From contig OU452240.1 in assembly GCA_911728455.2 (NCBI GenBank), forward strand, positions 7,273,352 to 7,337,351: 64,000 nt of DNA, given 5' to 3'. Positions 9,383 through 20,022 of this stretch are shown piece by piece. The first letter of the stretch is position 1. Every line of letters begins with the position of its first letter. The position numbers and the translations under genes were made by a program. The stretch is from Marthasterias glacialis (taxonomy: Eukaryota; Echinodermata; Asteroidea; Forcipulatida; Asteriidae). The notes beneath the pieces were generated by a model. The model did no database searches. It saw only the letters and a program-made list of their open reading frames with translations, and was not told where the DNA came from.

Positions 9383-10940
9383 AAATGACACCCTCGTACC
9401 TAAAGCTTGTGAGCCGATGAAGAATTGCAACGTAAAAATCTATATAAAAAACACGATCTGCCGTGTGATGGATGGGAACGAAGTTGTTTTAGTCACGCTA
9501 GCTAGCTACCTCGCCGTGCGCGTCGTCATAGTGTTGTCATGTACGCCATAATTAACGGTATCGACTGACAGTGACTGGCTGGTAGTGTAGGTGAGTAAAA
9601 AACAAATCGGGGAATAAGCAATTTGTCCAGACCATTGTTGTCCTGCTTTATTATAAATATTATTATATTATTATACTCCATAGGCCTACGTACGTTTACA
9701 CAAAAGCTGTCACTCATCCATGTACATTCCACCGCAAAACTTAATCGTAATCGTAGCCTCAAAATTGTTGCCAACACTCCGTACCTGTGCCCACAACACA
9801 AGAACAATGATGTACAAAAGCATGATAAGGGGAGCGATCGGATGGCTTTTGATCTGTTAAACTGCTAGGCCTACCTTCTGTTCCGTAATAATCTTTGAGT
9901 AGGTAGATGAATGTATCTTGCATGTATCATGTAGTCTACATGGAGGCTAGTTGCGATAATCGTAACCCTCCATCGTCTCCGCTCGACGGTCGAAGACCGG
10001 CATGACCGGAGGGGTCAACAATGTTGCATGTCAGGTTATTGGTTACCTACTGGCGCAGGTAGTAACCCTTAATACTGGTTTGTCCTTTTGGTAAGTCAAC
10101 GCGTCAAACGCGCGCGCATCTGCTGTACGGACACCCAAAGTGATTGCTACTTCCGGTTCAATCTGGCGTACGTTTGTGTGTAATTTAACAAAAAATCACA
10201 CATCTCATCGTTCAAAGACGTTTTTTGTTTTTTTCTTTATTTGTTTGTGTTTGTTTGGTTGTTTTTGTTATTGTTGTTGTCGTCGTCGTCCTTGTTGTTT
10301 GTTGTTGTTGTTTTGTTTTTGTTTTTGACTAAAGCTTGACATTCTGAAACGGGACCCCAATCAATCGGGGAATGTACGGTGAGTGTACAAGCGTGAAGCC
10401 TACCAAAGCATGAGGTCCGAGGCCCGCTCAAGGGCCAGTCATTGATTTGCCATTTGTAAATGTTATCTGGTGCATTTTTAGCTATAATGCTGGGTTTTTT
10501 TTCTCTCTCCTTCTCTCTCTGCACTTTTACTCTCTTTGCAAAACCAGTGGGCGAACAGTAAAGAAGCCTGAAAGCGGCTTAACGGGGCTTGGAGTCTCCA
10601 GACCAACCTAGAAGTATCAAAATGCCTTGAGAAAAAATATGCAAATATATGTTTTGCATTATATCTAAAAAAAAAATATAATATGAACAGGTATTCAACT
10701 CGGTGTTTGGCCTTATCGCATGTAGGATGCAAAAGCGCTTTATTTGTCCATAATCTAGGCTTGTGGGATAACTAATAATATTGCACGTAATGCTGATATA
10801 GAAATTCATAGGATGTCATTTTGTATTACGCATGGTCATAACCCATTTACACACATTGTATTAAACTTTAATATAAACACTTTCTTTTAATTCATTATTG
10901 TACTGAATCGATTACTTCAAACACATAATGGTCCATTTTT
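9383..10940. other. No gene recognised; simple T/G tract
   Basis: Open frames here are short and do not resemble known families. A TTG/GTC-rich low-complexity stretch lies at 10215-10330 and two TAGGCCTA octamers at about 9681 and 9868. I see nothing else that I can support. Confidence 0.5.
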
Positions 10941-10943
10941 ATC

Positions 10944-11220
10944 AGCATGTCATGGCCAGGCGGTCTACTGCACCGGACTTAAGCTCTGGTGGTCAAGTCA
11001 TTGGGGCGTGGGTTCGAATTCCAGTCATGACACTTGTGTCCATGAGCAAAATGCTTTACTATAATTGTTTCTTTTCACTCAGTATAAATAGGGTACCTGC
11101 GAGGGTAGAGGTTGATATTGTGTTTGAAAAGGCGTTGGGAGCGCCACGGCAGCTCGGGGCTGTAAACTCCCCAGGGAGCTGAGAAAGATTACAGGAATGT
11201 TATTGGCCCAATGACCTGGG
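10944..11220 (+). mobile_element. tRNA-derived SINE, copy 1
   Basis: The head has a tRNA-like A box (TGGCCAGGCGGTCTA at about 10952) and a B box (GGGTTCGAATTCC at about 11010-11022), then CATGACACTTGTGTCC. The body is shared almost base for base with 63462-63760, for example CCACGGCAGCTCGGGGCTGT and CTCCCCAGGGAGCTGAG. Transcription would start from the internal pol III promoter. A clear tail is not seen. Confidence 0.85.
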
Positions 11221-12180
11221 CACTTTTATTTAAACCCTCAGAGCACTCACATTAATCAACAACTTCGCTGGATCCAGGAGGTTAAAATTTCGTCCACCCT
11301 GTCTTTAAGGTCAATAACCCACCCTGCAAGCCCTAAACCATTATAAATCACTGAGGGGTGAATTGGGGTGCCAGTCAAGACTTACACTTGTGTTATTTAA
11401 GATCCACGTGCCGCACAAGCTGTTTTCACAAATTGCATACCGCCCTGTGCCAAGGATCCTTAGCCACAAGGTCAATCAATTACTGCACTGTGACAGGTGG
11501 CTGTTGTCTTTCAACACTCCTTACTCTGCAGTGGTTAGGGTCTGGCCAATGAGAGTCTACAGGCTTATGGGGTATACCAGGGGTGAGGACTACATGGAAT
11601 CTTGGCCTTATTGGCCCCTTAAAAAAACAATTATGACCATATTTGGTAACAATTGGATTATTTTTTGTCTCTCGGATGCTGCGAGGGTTTTAAAGCGCAA
11701 TGAGATGTTTCGAAATGCGCTATATGGGAACTAATTATTATTACTATTATTCTGAAAGACAAATGGGACCCCTCGGATACTAACTACAGACTAGGCATTT
11801 TGATAGCAATTGTCCTCCATTTCCCGTATTTTCTTCTTCTAATATGTCACTCCACATCCAATTGTTCCGACTTGAAAGATTAAAATGCCTAATACCCAGT
11901 GATAAGCAAGTGTTATTTGGGCCTACTGGCCCCAGTTCTTCTGAATCCTTCACTTTTGGCAATTGGATGAAGATGGACTGTAAGGGTTAATACTTACAAA
12001 CAGTATACATTATACTCACAAAATGTACCTGTAGAAAGAGATATCAACATTTCAACGGCAGGATATGAAAACTGCTATAGGAGGTACTGGAAATTCATAC
12101 TTCCATACACTCTCCCCTCCACTGGATACACTCCCCTCTACTGGACAATAGATCAACCCCAAAAAGCATAGTGCTAGTAG
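11221..12180. other. Probable old repeat, no gene recognised
   Basis: A plus-strand frame of 123 codons (11366-11734) has no resemblance I recognise. Its end, AATGCGCTATATGGGAACT followed by an ATT run (about 11717-11750), looks like the 3' end of an invertebrate SINE or LINE. A similar GGCGCTATATAAATGTTC occurs at 30909-30926. The rest is unassigned. Confidence 0.45.
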
Positions 12181-12182
12181 GA

Positions 12183-13152
12183 TTAGTAGGGTTGTACCAC
12201 TGTTTGTAGGAAGGAAACTATTTCCTTGACGACCTCGGTTGGGTAGACATAGTGCACCATATGTGTTCCTTTTTCAAACTGTACTGATCTCTTGGTAGCC
12301 CCATCTATTGGTGAAGAAAACAATTATTATAATAAAATGAGGACAGTTTTAGAGGAGAATAAATGATCCAGAAGTACCAGGACCGAGGCTCGTCTCGGTT
12401 CAAGACATGCATAATTGGTTCCCCAAGTAGTTAATACACAACACAGAGTGACAAGTCCATCGGCAGAGGGTGTTTGTTCAGTAGTAATGTGTAGTAATTC
12501 CAGTCCTGAGATTGCTTGATTAAAGCAGTTGACAGCAAGTCAGTTTTTGTTAGAACAGTGTTCGATAGCAATAGTTCAGTTATCAGTGACAACACACAAA
12601 AGGCGAGTCAGCTTTTTGAAACAGCGCCCTCTAGCGTTCGCTTGCGATGGTTTATTTAACATTTTGAACCAGGAGTGACCAGTTTCATTGAGCTGCTTAA
12701 GCAAAAAATATTGTTTACAAATTTTCTGCTTAGCAATAAGCAGGATACCAGTCACAGATTAGACAATGTCACATAGTATTTTGGCAAACTGCGAAACCGT
12801 AAAAGATTAATAAAACAAAAGTTCTGGAACCATCAATTCCTTTAAGGCATCATTTTGAAAGATGAGTCAGAGCTTAACTCTACACACTGACTGCTTCGAT
12901 CAACAGAGATTTGATCTTGAACAGTTCTCTTCCATTTGCCAAAAACATACATACCTTTGGACTTTTCCATTTTGATGCCTTCTTTATCGTAATGGAGAGT
13001 GTCATTAAGATTCATCCCTAGCCTCTGAATGGTATCTTCCAAGATGCGTCGCTCGACAAAGTTATCATTTTGACTATAGATGTAGAGATAGATGTAGAGT
13101 GCAGGTAGGTTGATCTCTGAAAGTCTCGCCAAATTTGCAATAATTACTGTAG
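12183..13152 (-). CDS. Alpha/beta hydrolase (TMEM53/DUF829-like), last two exons
   Basis: Two minus-strand exons join in phase: 13152-12955 (198 nt; acceptor TTTTCCAG, donor AAAG|GTATGT) and 12304-12183 (122 nt; acceptor ACCAATAG, stop TAA at 12183). The product ends ...GTHMVHYVYPTEVVKEIVSF... The first exon carries NLPALYIY...YSQNDNFVE, matching the PxLYLYSxxD turn that carries the acidic residue of DUF829/TMEM53-type hydrolases. The second carries the C-terminal His region (usually SxHVxH, here GTHMVH). The membrane location of TMEM53 cannot be checked here. A perfect 12-bp tandem duplication (13076-13099) turns LYIY into LYIYLYIY in frame just before the acidic turn. Upstream exons, including the nucleophile Ser region, were not found. 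The foldback element at 13470-14272 lies on that side, so the gene may be truncated. Confidence 0.5.
12305..12954. other. Intron of the hydrolase-like gene
   Basis: Sequence between the two proposed exons. A GCGCCCTCTAGCG motif sits at about 12624 and resembles a CTCF core site on the minus strand. No other structure seen. Confidence 0.4.
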
Positions 13153-13469
13153 CTGGAAAATTTCAGGTGTGTTATCAAATCCCAATACATTAGGGTTTTG
13201 TGGGGAACAGACCAATCCATTACGCCAAGCCCATCACACAAACTTTCTAGAAATGGCGACACGAGTAAAAGACCTGTGCTACCGCTTCCCATGATGTATC
13301 GTACACTTGGGTGTGATCCCTGGATATACGCCAGTTTCAGTTTGACTGAATGGCAACCCCAAACAAAGATATTGACAAAATAGGGAGACCGCCAACAAAG
13401 GACTAGATAGCTCAGTTGGTAGCATGTCAAACAGAGATATCAAACCAACTCGTTATAGCCATTTAATAG

Positions 13470-14272
13470 TATACACATAATTGACTGGCAATGAGGGAAA
13501 TAGTGCACGTCTATGCATCCCGAGGGCCTGTGAGTGACCAGGAGAGGGTCCTATTTCCCAAAGCCGAAGGCCGAGGGAAATAGGACCCTCTCTTGGTCAC
13601 TCACAGGCCCGAGGGGTGCATAGACGTGCACTATTGCCCGAATAATGCCAGTCCATGTATTTTATAACACACCTCAGTCCAAAATGCGTGTGGTGCAGAT
13701 TTCATGCACTAGGCTATATTAGTTCACCCCACGCGATCGTGTTTCAGCCAATCAGGATAAAGAACCAGGGAGAGGTGTGAATATAATGTCTTTTATAACA
13801 CACCTCTCCCTGGTTCTTTATCCTGATTGGCTGAAACACGGTCGCGTGGGGTGAACTAAAATAGCCTAGTGAATGAAATCTGCACCACAGCCACCACACG
13901 CGCTTCATTTGGGGGAAATAGTTCGCAAAGCGGGAAATAGTTTCAAAAACCCAAAAACTTTTTACTGGTAAAGAGCGCCCTCAAGAGAACGACGGCGTCT
14001 GCGGTTCGAGAAGAATCTCCGGCCAAAAAAACCGCGATTTACTCTTCAAACTGACATTTTGGACTGAGGTTTGTTATAAAACACATATGGACTGGCATTA
14101 TTCGGGCAATAGTGCACGTCTATGCACCCCTCGGGCCTGTGAGTGACCAGGAGAGGGTCCTATTTCCCTTGACTTTCGGCCTCGGGAAATAGGACCCTCT
14201 CCTGGTCACTCACAGGCCCTCGGGTTGCATAGACGTGCACTATTTCCCTCATTGCCAGTCCATATGTGTATA
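13470..14272. mobile_element. Compound foldback element with three nested hairpins
   Basis: The outer arms pair: GACTGGCAATGAGGGAAATA at about 13481 with its inverse ending near 14263. The left part (13490-13660) is itself a hairpin: AGTGCACGTCTATGC...GAGAGGGTCCTATTTCCC and its inverse. The right part (14100-14265) is a second, similar hairpin. The centre (13728-13860) is a third, with AACCAGGGAGAGGTGTG against CACACCTCTCCCTGGTT. No coding capacity. Confidence 0.85.
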
Positions 14273-14278
14273 TTAGAG

Positions 14279-14448
14279 CATTCTGTTGTGACTTTGTGTT
14301 GTCTTTATTAACACCGCCCCCCCCCCCCCCCCCCCTCGCAAGAAGAGACAGGCTGATACAAATTTGGATTCATGGTTGATGGTTGTCGTAAAAGGGCGCC
14401 ACATACGACGAGATGTAAGCTAATCCCTCCTACCAACAAGAAGACACT
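14279..14448 (-). pseudogene. SLC16-like exon 3 fragment
   Basis: Minus-strand copy of about 17855-18025 of the intact gene (middle loop and preceding TM segment: ...LLVGGISL.LVVCGALLRQ...). A run of about 17 C replaces the codons after the TTATTAACA segment (14315-14334). No flanking exons and no splice sites. A decayed duplicate. Confidence 0.8.
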
Positions 14449-14870
14449 TCTTGTATAGAAGAAGTTCTGGCTCGTAGTCTTCAGTGTCCCATTAGTTAGT
14501 AAGTGTGTTGGTGTTAAAAGGCGAAGTGTCAAGAAGAACGTGACTTTAGATTAGCCGGGGATCCGGCGGGATTCGGCGGATATTGGGGGTTAATTAAAGA
14601 CGGTCTCCCTAAACTACCCGGAGTGAGCTTGACTTTATAAATTATTCCAGCTTTGTTATTTTGAGGATCTACCTGACCTTGAGGACATTACGTCCTCTCA
14701 CCCAGAGGAAGGAACACTCCCACCGCAACCTGATGACCGCCCCTTGGCGTCTCCCCACATAAACGCACAATCAGAGGTAGTTGTTTGGCAAAGTTGCAAA
14801 ATATAGTTACATAGCTTTACTATGCTGGATCTTATTTCATGTGGTATTTCACAGACTGTGATTAATCATA
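14449..14870. other. Unassigned spacer
   Basis: No open frame or repeat structure that I can support between the exon fragment and the ATAGACCG element. Confidence 0.4.
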
Positions 14871-15687
14871 ATAGACCGATTGCGCGACCCGCGTCACGTG
14901 ACCACTTTTGGGTATGAAATGTAAACACACACGACATCCTCCATAGGAAAGGGTGGTACGGTACACGATGATTAATGCATTTAGTTTATTCGATCGAGGC
15001 TTTTTTTGCTCGAAATCTGTGAAAGATATTCCAGAGTTTATACCGGAGACCTTCAAGTGACTGAATAAAGCCAGTATAAGGACAGTTGAAGCAAGTCTTG
15101 AAAATTGTAAAAGTACCGTGTAAATGTGCCCGATGTGTACAGCGCACGACGGAACGTTTTGGCCAGACGACCGCGATCACCACACACTTTTCAAGACAAA
15201 AATTTCAAAGTTTTGAAGCTGAAATCCTCCAAAGAAAATGCTTTCCAAAACTGTATAATTCCCTTGCCTATTTGAAAATCTGCAAGGGTAGGTACTAATG
15301 CTCACTTTTCCTACGTTATTTATCCTTTTTTTTTTTTTTTTTTTTTTTACAGTGATTTAGGCCTACATTACAAACAAAATAATAGACGGATTGCTACATA
15401 ATAGTCGTCCGACGCCGGTAGTGCATGGCTAAAAAAAAACCTCTTTTTATTAGTAGAATTCTGTTAAATTATGAAACAGAGATGTGATTTAAGTTAATGC
15501 CACAACATACTACTTTAAATAAAGGGGCTGATAATTTATCACTTCACACAAGTAAAATCGACTGTTTTCGAACTCACTCTGTGTCACGGCCTATCTCTTT
15601 ACACGTATTTTGCCATCAGCTGTACAGCGTTATACCCAATAGGGGGTCACGTAACCACATGTCAACATTGTCGCGCAATCGGTCTAT
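14871..15687. mobile_element. DNA transposon family T1 (ATAGACCGATTGCG tips), copy a
   Basis: Terminal inverted repeats ATAGACCGATTGCGCGACC at left and GTCGCGCAATCGGTCTAT at right, 817 bp. TA flanks both ends, compatible with a TA target duplication. Subterminal GTCACGTGACC is palindromic. The inside carries shared blocks such as TTCGAAATCTGTGAAA-like and ATTCCAGAGTTT sequences and AAACTGT.T.ATTCC. No transposase frame. It lies next to the left arm of the 3'-gene inverted duplication. Confidence 0.85.
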
Positions 15688-15699
15688 TAAAGGTAACAT

Positions 15700-17560
15700 C
15701 CGTGATGCTTATTGCTTATACCCTCTTCGAATCAAGATAATGTACAGTTTTCAGAAAGTTTAAAAACCTTTGCATGTTACAACGCTACGGTTCTTTTATA
15801 TGACGGAGTGGTATTCAAATAACGTTTCGTACAACGGGATCGAGCTAAACTCATGTTTTGTGAAAACCGTTGGTGTGATATAAGTACAGATTAAAGTGTA
15901 TTGTTTACATGTAATTTACTTCTTAAACTAAGCCTTGGTTAATATTAATACTAGAAGTACACAACGATAGTTGAGTTACAGGACTAAAATTAATTTTAAA
16001 TTGTATTAATCTTAACTCCACCTAAGTTCAATCTTGTGCGAACATCTTCTTGTTTGCAATTCGTCACTCAAAAATATATTTATAAAACTTTACTTATAGT
16101 AAGTGGACAACCAGTCAAAGACATCCGCACTTTGTGTGACTTAACATTAAACATGGAATAACAAACCTGTGAAAGTCTAAAGATGCATTGTCCGATTTTG
16201 GGCCAAAGACTAAGAAATCAATTTCTTTGAGCAAACAAAGTAATTTAAAAATTTAAATGTTTGTGTAACGAAAAATATAAATAAAACCCAAAGAATTCCG
16301 ATATCAGGAACTCGAGATGAAACACTTTAAAGTTTCCGCGGGCATTTGCCGACTTCAATTGAATGGTTTTCCAGCGGCCAATCATAATGAATATTCATGA
16401 TTCTTGTGACCTTTTTTAATATGAACGGGTCGCGGCAGGTCCCCTATGATGCTCTCAGTAGCTACCGGCCAACACGGCTCACTGTTCGCGCACATACAAT
16501 GTACATGGTGTATGTACAATGTACATACATTGAGATTCCAAGGGAAGTTTTCCTTTATGACCATCTTTATATCAAAGTTTTGTGCAAATCTGTGAACACT
16601 GATTTTTAAACTAATGTTGTACACAGTCTTTGACAGATGTTTATTTTCAGAATTATTGTATTGTATTGAAAGTATAAATAAACATGTGTTTTTGCACACG
16701 TAGTTCAACTGATACTTGACGACTTCAGTTGAGTAGACGTTGTATGGTGTTGAGGTCATCCAGCCGAAGGTGTTACAGTTCAAGTGTGTATCCCCTACTA
16801 ATGTTGGTTTGTCCATAAAAGTTCCCGTTATCTCCTCCATATTTATTTTAAACTTCACAAAATGAAGGATATTCCGAGAACGTTTGTTGTTGAACAAAGA
16901 GGCAGTAAATGCATTGTCATTTTACTTTAACATAAATCAATATGGTTAACAACTTGTCACTCAGTCATGGCAAATCAAGCATCTCATTCTGGACGAATGC
17001 TTTCTACCAGTAGCGCCACCAACGGTGGGACATAAAGACAGCCCATGATGATAAAAACCACGTCATAGTTTCCAATCGTGTCGTGTATCAAACCTAGTGA
17101 AGAAAACATACAGAAATTGACTTTTCAATATCTTGCAGCTTGCAGGAGTGTCTTCTTTTATTTTAGTCTGTAAAAGTTTGCATATTCAATGATTATTTGT
17201 TTCCTGAATTTCTCACTTTTTAGAACGAGCGAGCGCCACATTTTATCCACATTTTGGCATTGCTAAGCAATCCAGTCGGTTATGAACTCAATCTCACTGG
17301 TGCTAGAAATTGTTTTAACGTCCGGCGTTCTAATCATACAAAGAGTATTTGAAATACCTGGGATAAATCCGCTGAATAAAATGACAATTCCATTCACCAA
17401 TTCCATCCAACTGAATGCAGAAGCAAGAAGTTCAGTTCCAATTAACTCTCTCATGAAAACGTCGTTTAATGAAGTGATTGCACCCATAAGGCCAACATAA
17501 ATAGCGACATTTACCAGAATCAGCCAAAAAGAGTTCATCCACGGATCGGTGAGTAAGCAA
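15700..17560. repeat. Left arm of large inverted duplication (pairs with 23660-26450)
   Basis: Contains the last exon and exon 3 end of the SLC16-like gene plus about 1.2 kb beyond its stop. It recurs inverted at 23660-26450: exon 3/4 region, then 24398-24600, 24880-24950 and 25020-25135. The segment 15700-15960 appears twice in tandem on the other side (25912-26440). Confidence 0.8.
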
Positions 17561-19985
17561 ATCATACAGACAGTTGCAAGTATTGCTAATGCTGGTCGCA
17601 GCTTCAAAACATCTTTATCAATAAGAACTCCAAAAACGATCTTCGAGATCAATTTCCCTACGCCTGCAACTGCTGAAAATACAACCGCGTCATTTGCAGT
17701 GAAACCTTTCGCTGCAATGTGATCCACGAAGTATATACACCAGAAAGCATCAACCATATTGTTGCAAACAAACACTGTCGCCGGTATCCAAAATGAGAAC
17801 TTGAGGCAAATGGAGATACCAAACCGACTCGTTATAGCCATTAAAGTGTCTTTCAGAGCATTCTGTCGTGACTTTGTGTTGTCTTTATTAACAACCTCCT
17901 CGCAAGAAGAGACGGGCTGATAGAACTGTGGACTCTGCTTCTTGGTTGATGGCTGTCGTAAAAGGGCGCCACACACGACGAGATTTAAGCTAATCCCTCC
18001 TACCAACAAAAATACACTTCTCCATCCGTACGTATCAAGAAGCAGCTGAACAAGAGGAGCAATTGAAATTAGTCCAAGAGGGCTTCCTGCTTGTGCAATC
18101 CCATTGGCTGTTGCGTAGTTGCTCTCAAAACACTGCGCTACCACAACCCGTGTCAGAATGTTTGCAGAACTTAGGCCAGTTCCTTTTGCGAGAAAAGAAC
18201 AAAATTGAATTGTTAAAATATGTGACGAAAAAGTGTTCAAACCGAAAGACAAAATTGTTAATTATCAAAAAGAGAAACTAATGCACAATCTGTGAATTCA
18301 CTACGTTACAAAGTTAATACCAGTATACCAATCTTCCAAAAATATATATTTTGTATCTTTTAAGACACCAATACAAACTTGCAAGTCAATGTTTAAAAAA
18401 GCATCACTAAGGTACTTTTTATTTTTAGGGGACACGGAGAAAAATATAAGGAAACCGTAGTGCACTCAATATATAGTATTCAAGAAACCTCGTTTGATTG
18501 ACAGTTTGTTTGCATCTTATGATGGTCTTTAAAGGAAAGGGTACAAGAAGAGGGAATGGGGTTGGGGACGTGTTTGGGAGAAGGGGCAAAAGAGCAGGGT
18601 GAGGAAAGGAAAGAAAGAAAATAGACGCAGCGCCATGGCCAACTAAAATGAAGGAGGGTCAAACGGGGGCCAAAGTACTGCTGGAGAAAGGGAACAAGGG
18701 AGGGGGTTGTTGTTGAGCCAGAGCCAGAGACAAACTGCCGATGATTCGTCAAAAGCCCCGATCGATCAGAGCAAGTTCCAATCCAAAACCCCAAGATACC
18801 CCAACCTCAACTTCACTTTAAATGAGAAGCTTCTTCCAGTTTGACCGGAAGTAGATGTCACAGAGGTCGAGCAATGTGCAACAGAGAAGGACCTTCCTTA
18901 ACCTTGGTATTTGGTGAAAGAATCATGTTCCTAACTCTTACCATTTTTAAATGAGTTATTTCCAGTTTTACTGAAGGTAGAGGTCACAAAGGTCACTTAA
19001 TGTGTCACAAAGAAGGACCTTCCCTAACCTTGATATTTCGCTTTTATATGAGGAGCTATTTCCGGTTGGACCAAAAGTAGAGATCACAGAGGTCACGCAA
19101 TGTGCAACAGAGAAGGACCTTCCCTAACCTTGGTATTTGGTGAAAGAATAAAAATGTAAAGTTTGAGATGGCTCAATCCTCTACAATCTGATGTAAGAAT
19201 TGTGATTATATAAGTACTTTTTCAACTTTTCAACTTCCGGTTTGAACCGGAAGACAAGGTGAAATTGGGATCATATCAGTGAGGCGTTTATTGAGTTTTT
19301 AAAGACCTTTCCGATGATGTACAGATTGTAAAAATCCTTTATGTACTTAAGGAGTTATGATTTTTTGAAATAATAAACTTTGATTTAATGTATTTCGACA
19401 CCTGATGACGTCAATATGACATTACAACAACTGTTTCATCTCAATGCCATATACTACCTACGTATGAAGTTTCAATGTTATATTACTTTCGAGAGTGTAC
19501 TTGAAGAAGAAGTAAAAGGAAGACAAACTAGAGATAAGCGTTTGTTGGTACAAACACAGAGGTGTTCGGGTGTTTGTTACATGGTGACGTCATCGGCTTT
19601 AATGTTAAAGCCCGGTTTCATCTACAAAAATATTTTGATGTTTTTGTATCATGTGTGCCTTGATAATTGACCTGTGGGACCCAATATCAGTACATCTATA
19701 TTTTTAAACCCGCTGCTAGAGGGCGCTATGAGATTTGATGACGTCATCAAAAGTTTCTTTAAAAATGTCAGATGTTAGAAAAGGTTTCAGACACAAAAAC
19801 ATGTTCAAATTACTACCAAATTTGTTTAAAGTTTTTTATAATGCAACTTCCGGTTTGGATCCGATGAAAAGGTCAAACTGGGGTCATGTTAAGAAAGCTT
19901 TGTGTAATTTTTGCCAGACCTATCAAACTTTTCAACTGCATGCCAAGTTTAAGTCAATATGACCTTTGGTTTAGAATTTGCAAAT

Positions 19986-20022
<37 letters not shown>

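Noticed and set aside
11363-11734. 123-codon plus frame
   Set aside because: No recognisable domain and it ends in a SINE/LINE-like tail.
16382-16897. 171-codon minus frame after the SLC16-like stop, partly shared with 24398-24601
   Set aside because: The similarity is explained by the inverted duplication; the copy breaks early and no domain is visible. Most likely 3' UTR or flank.
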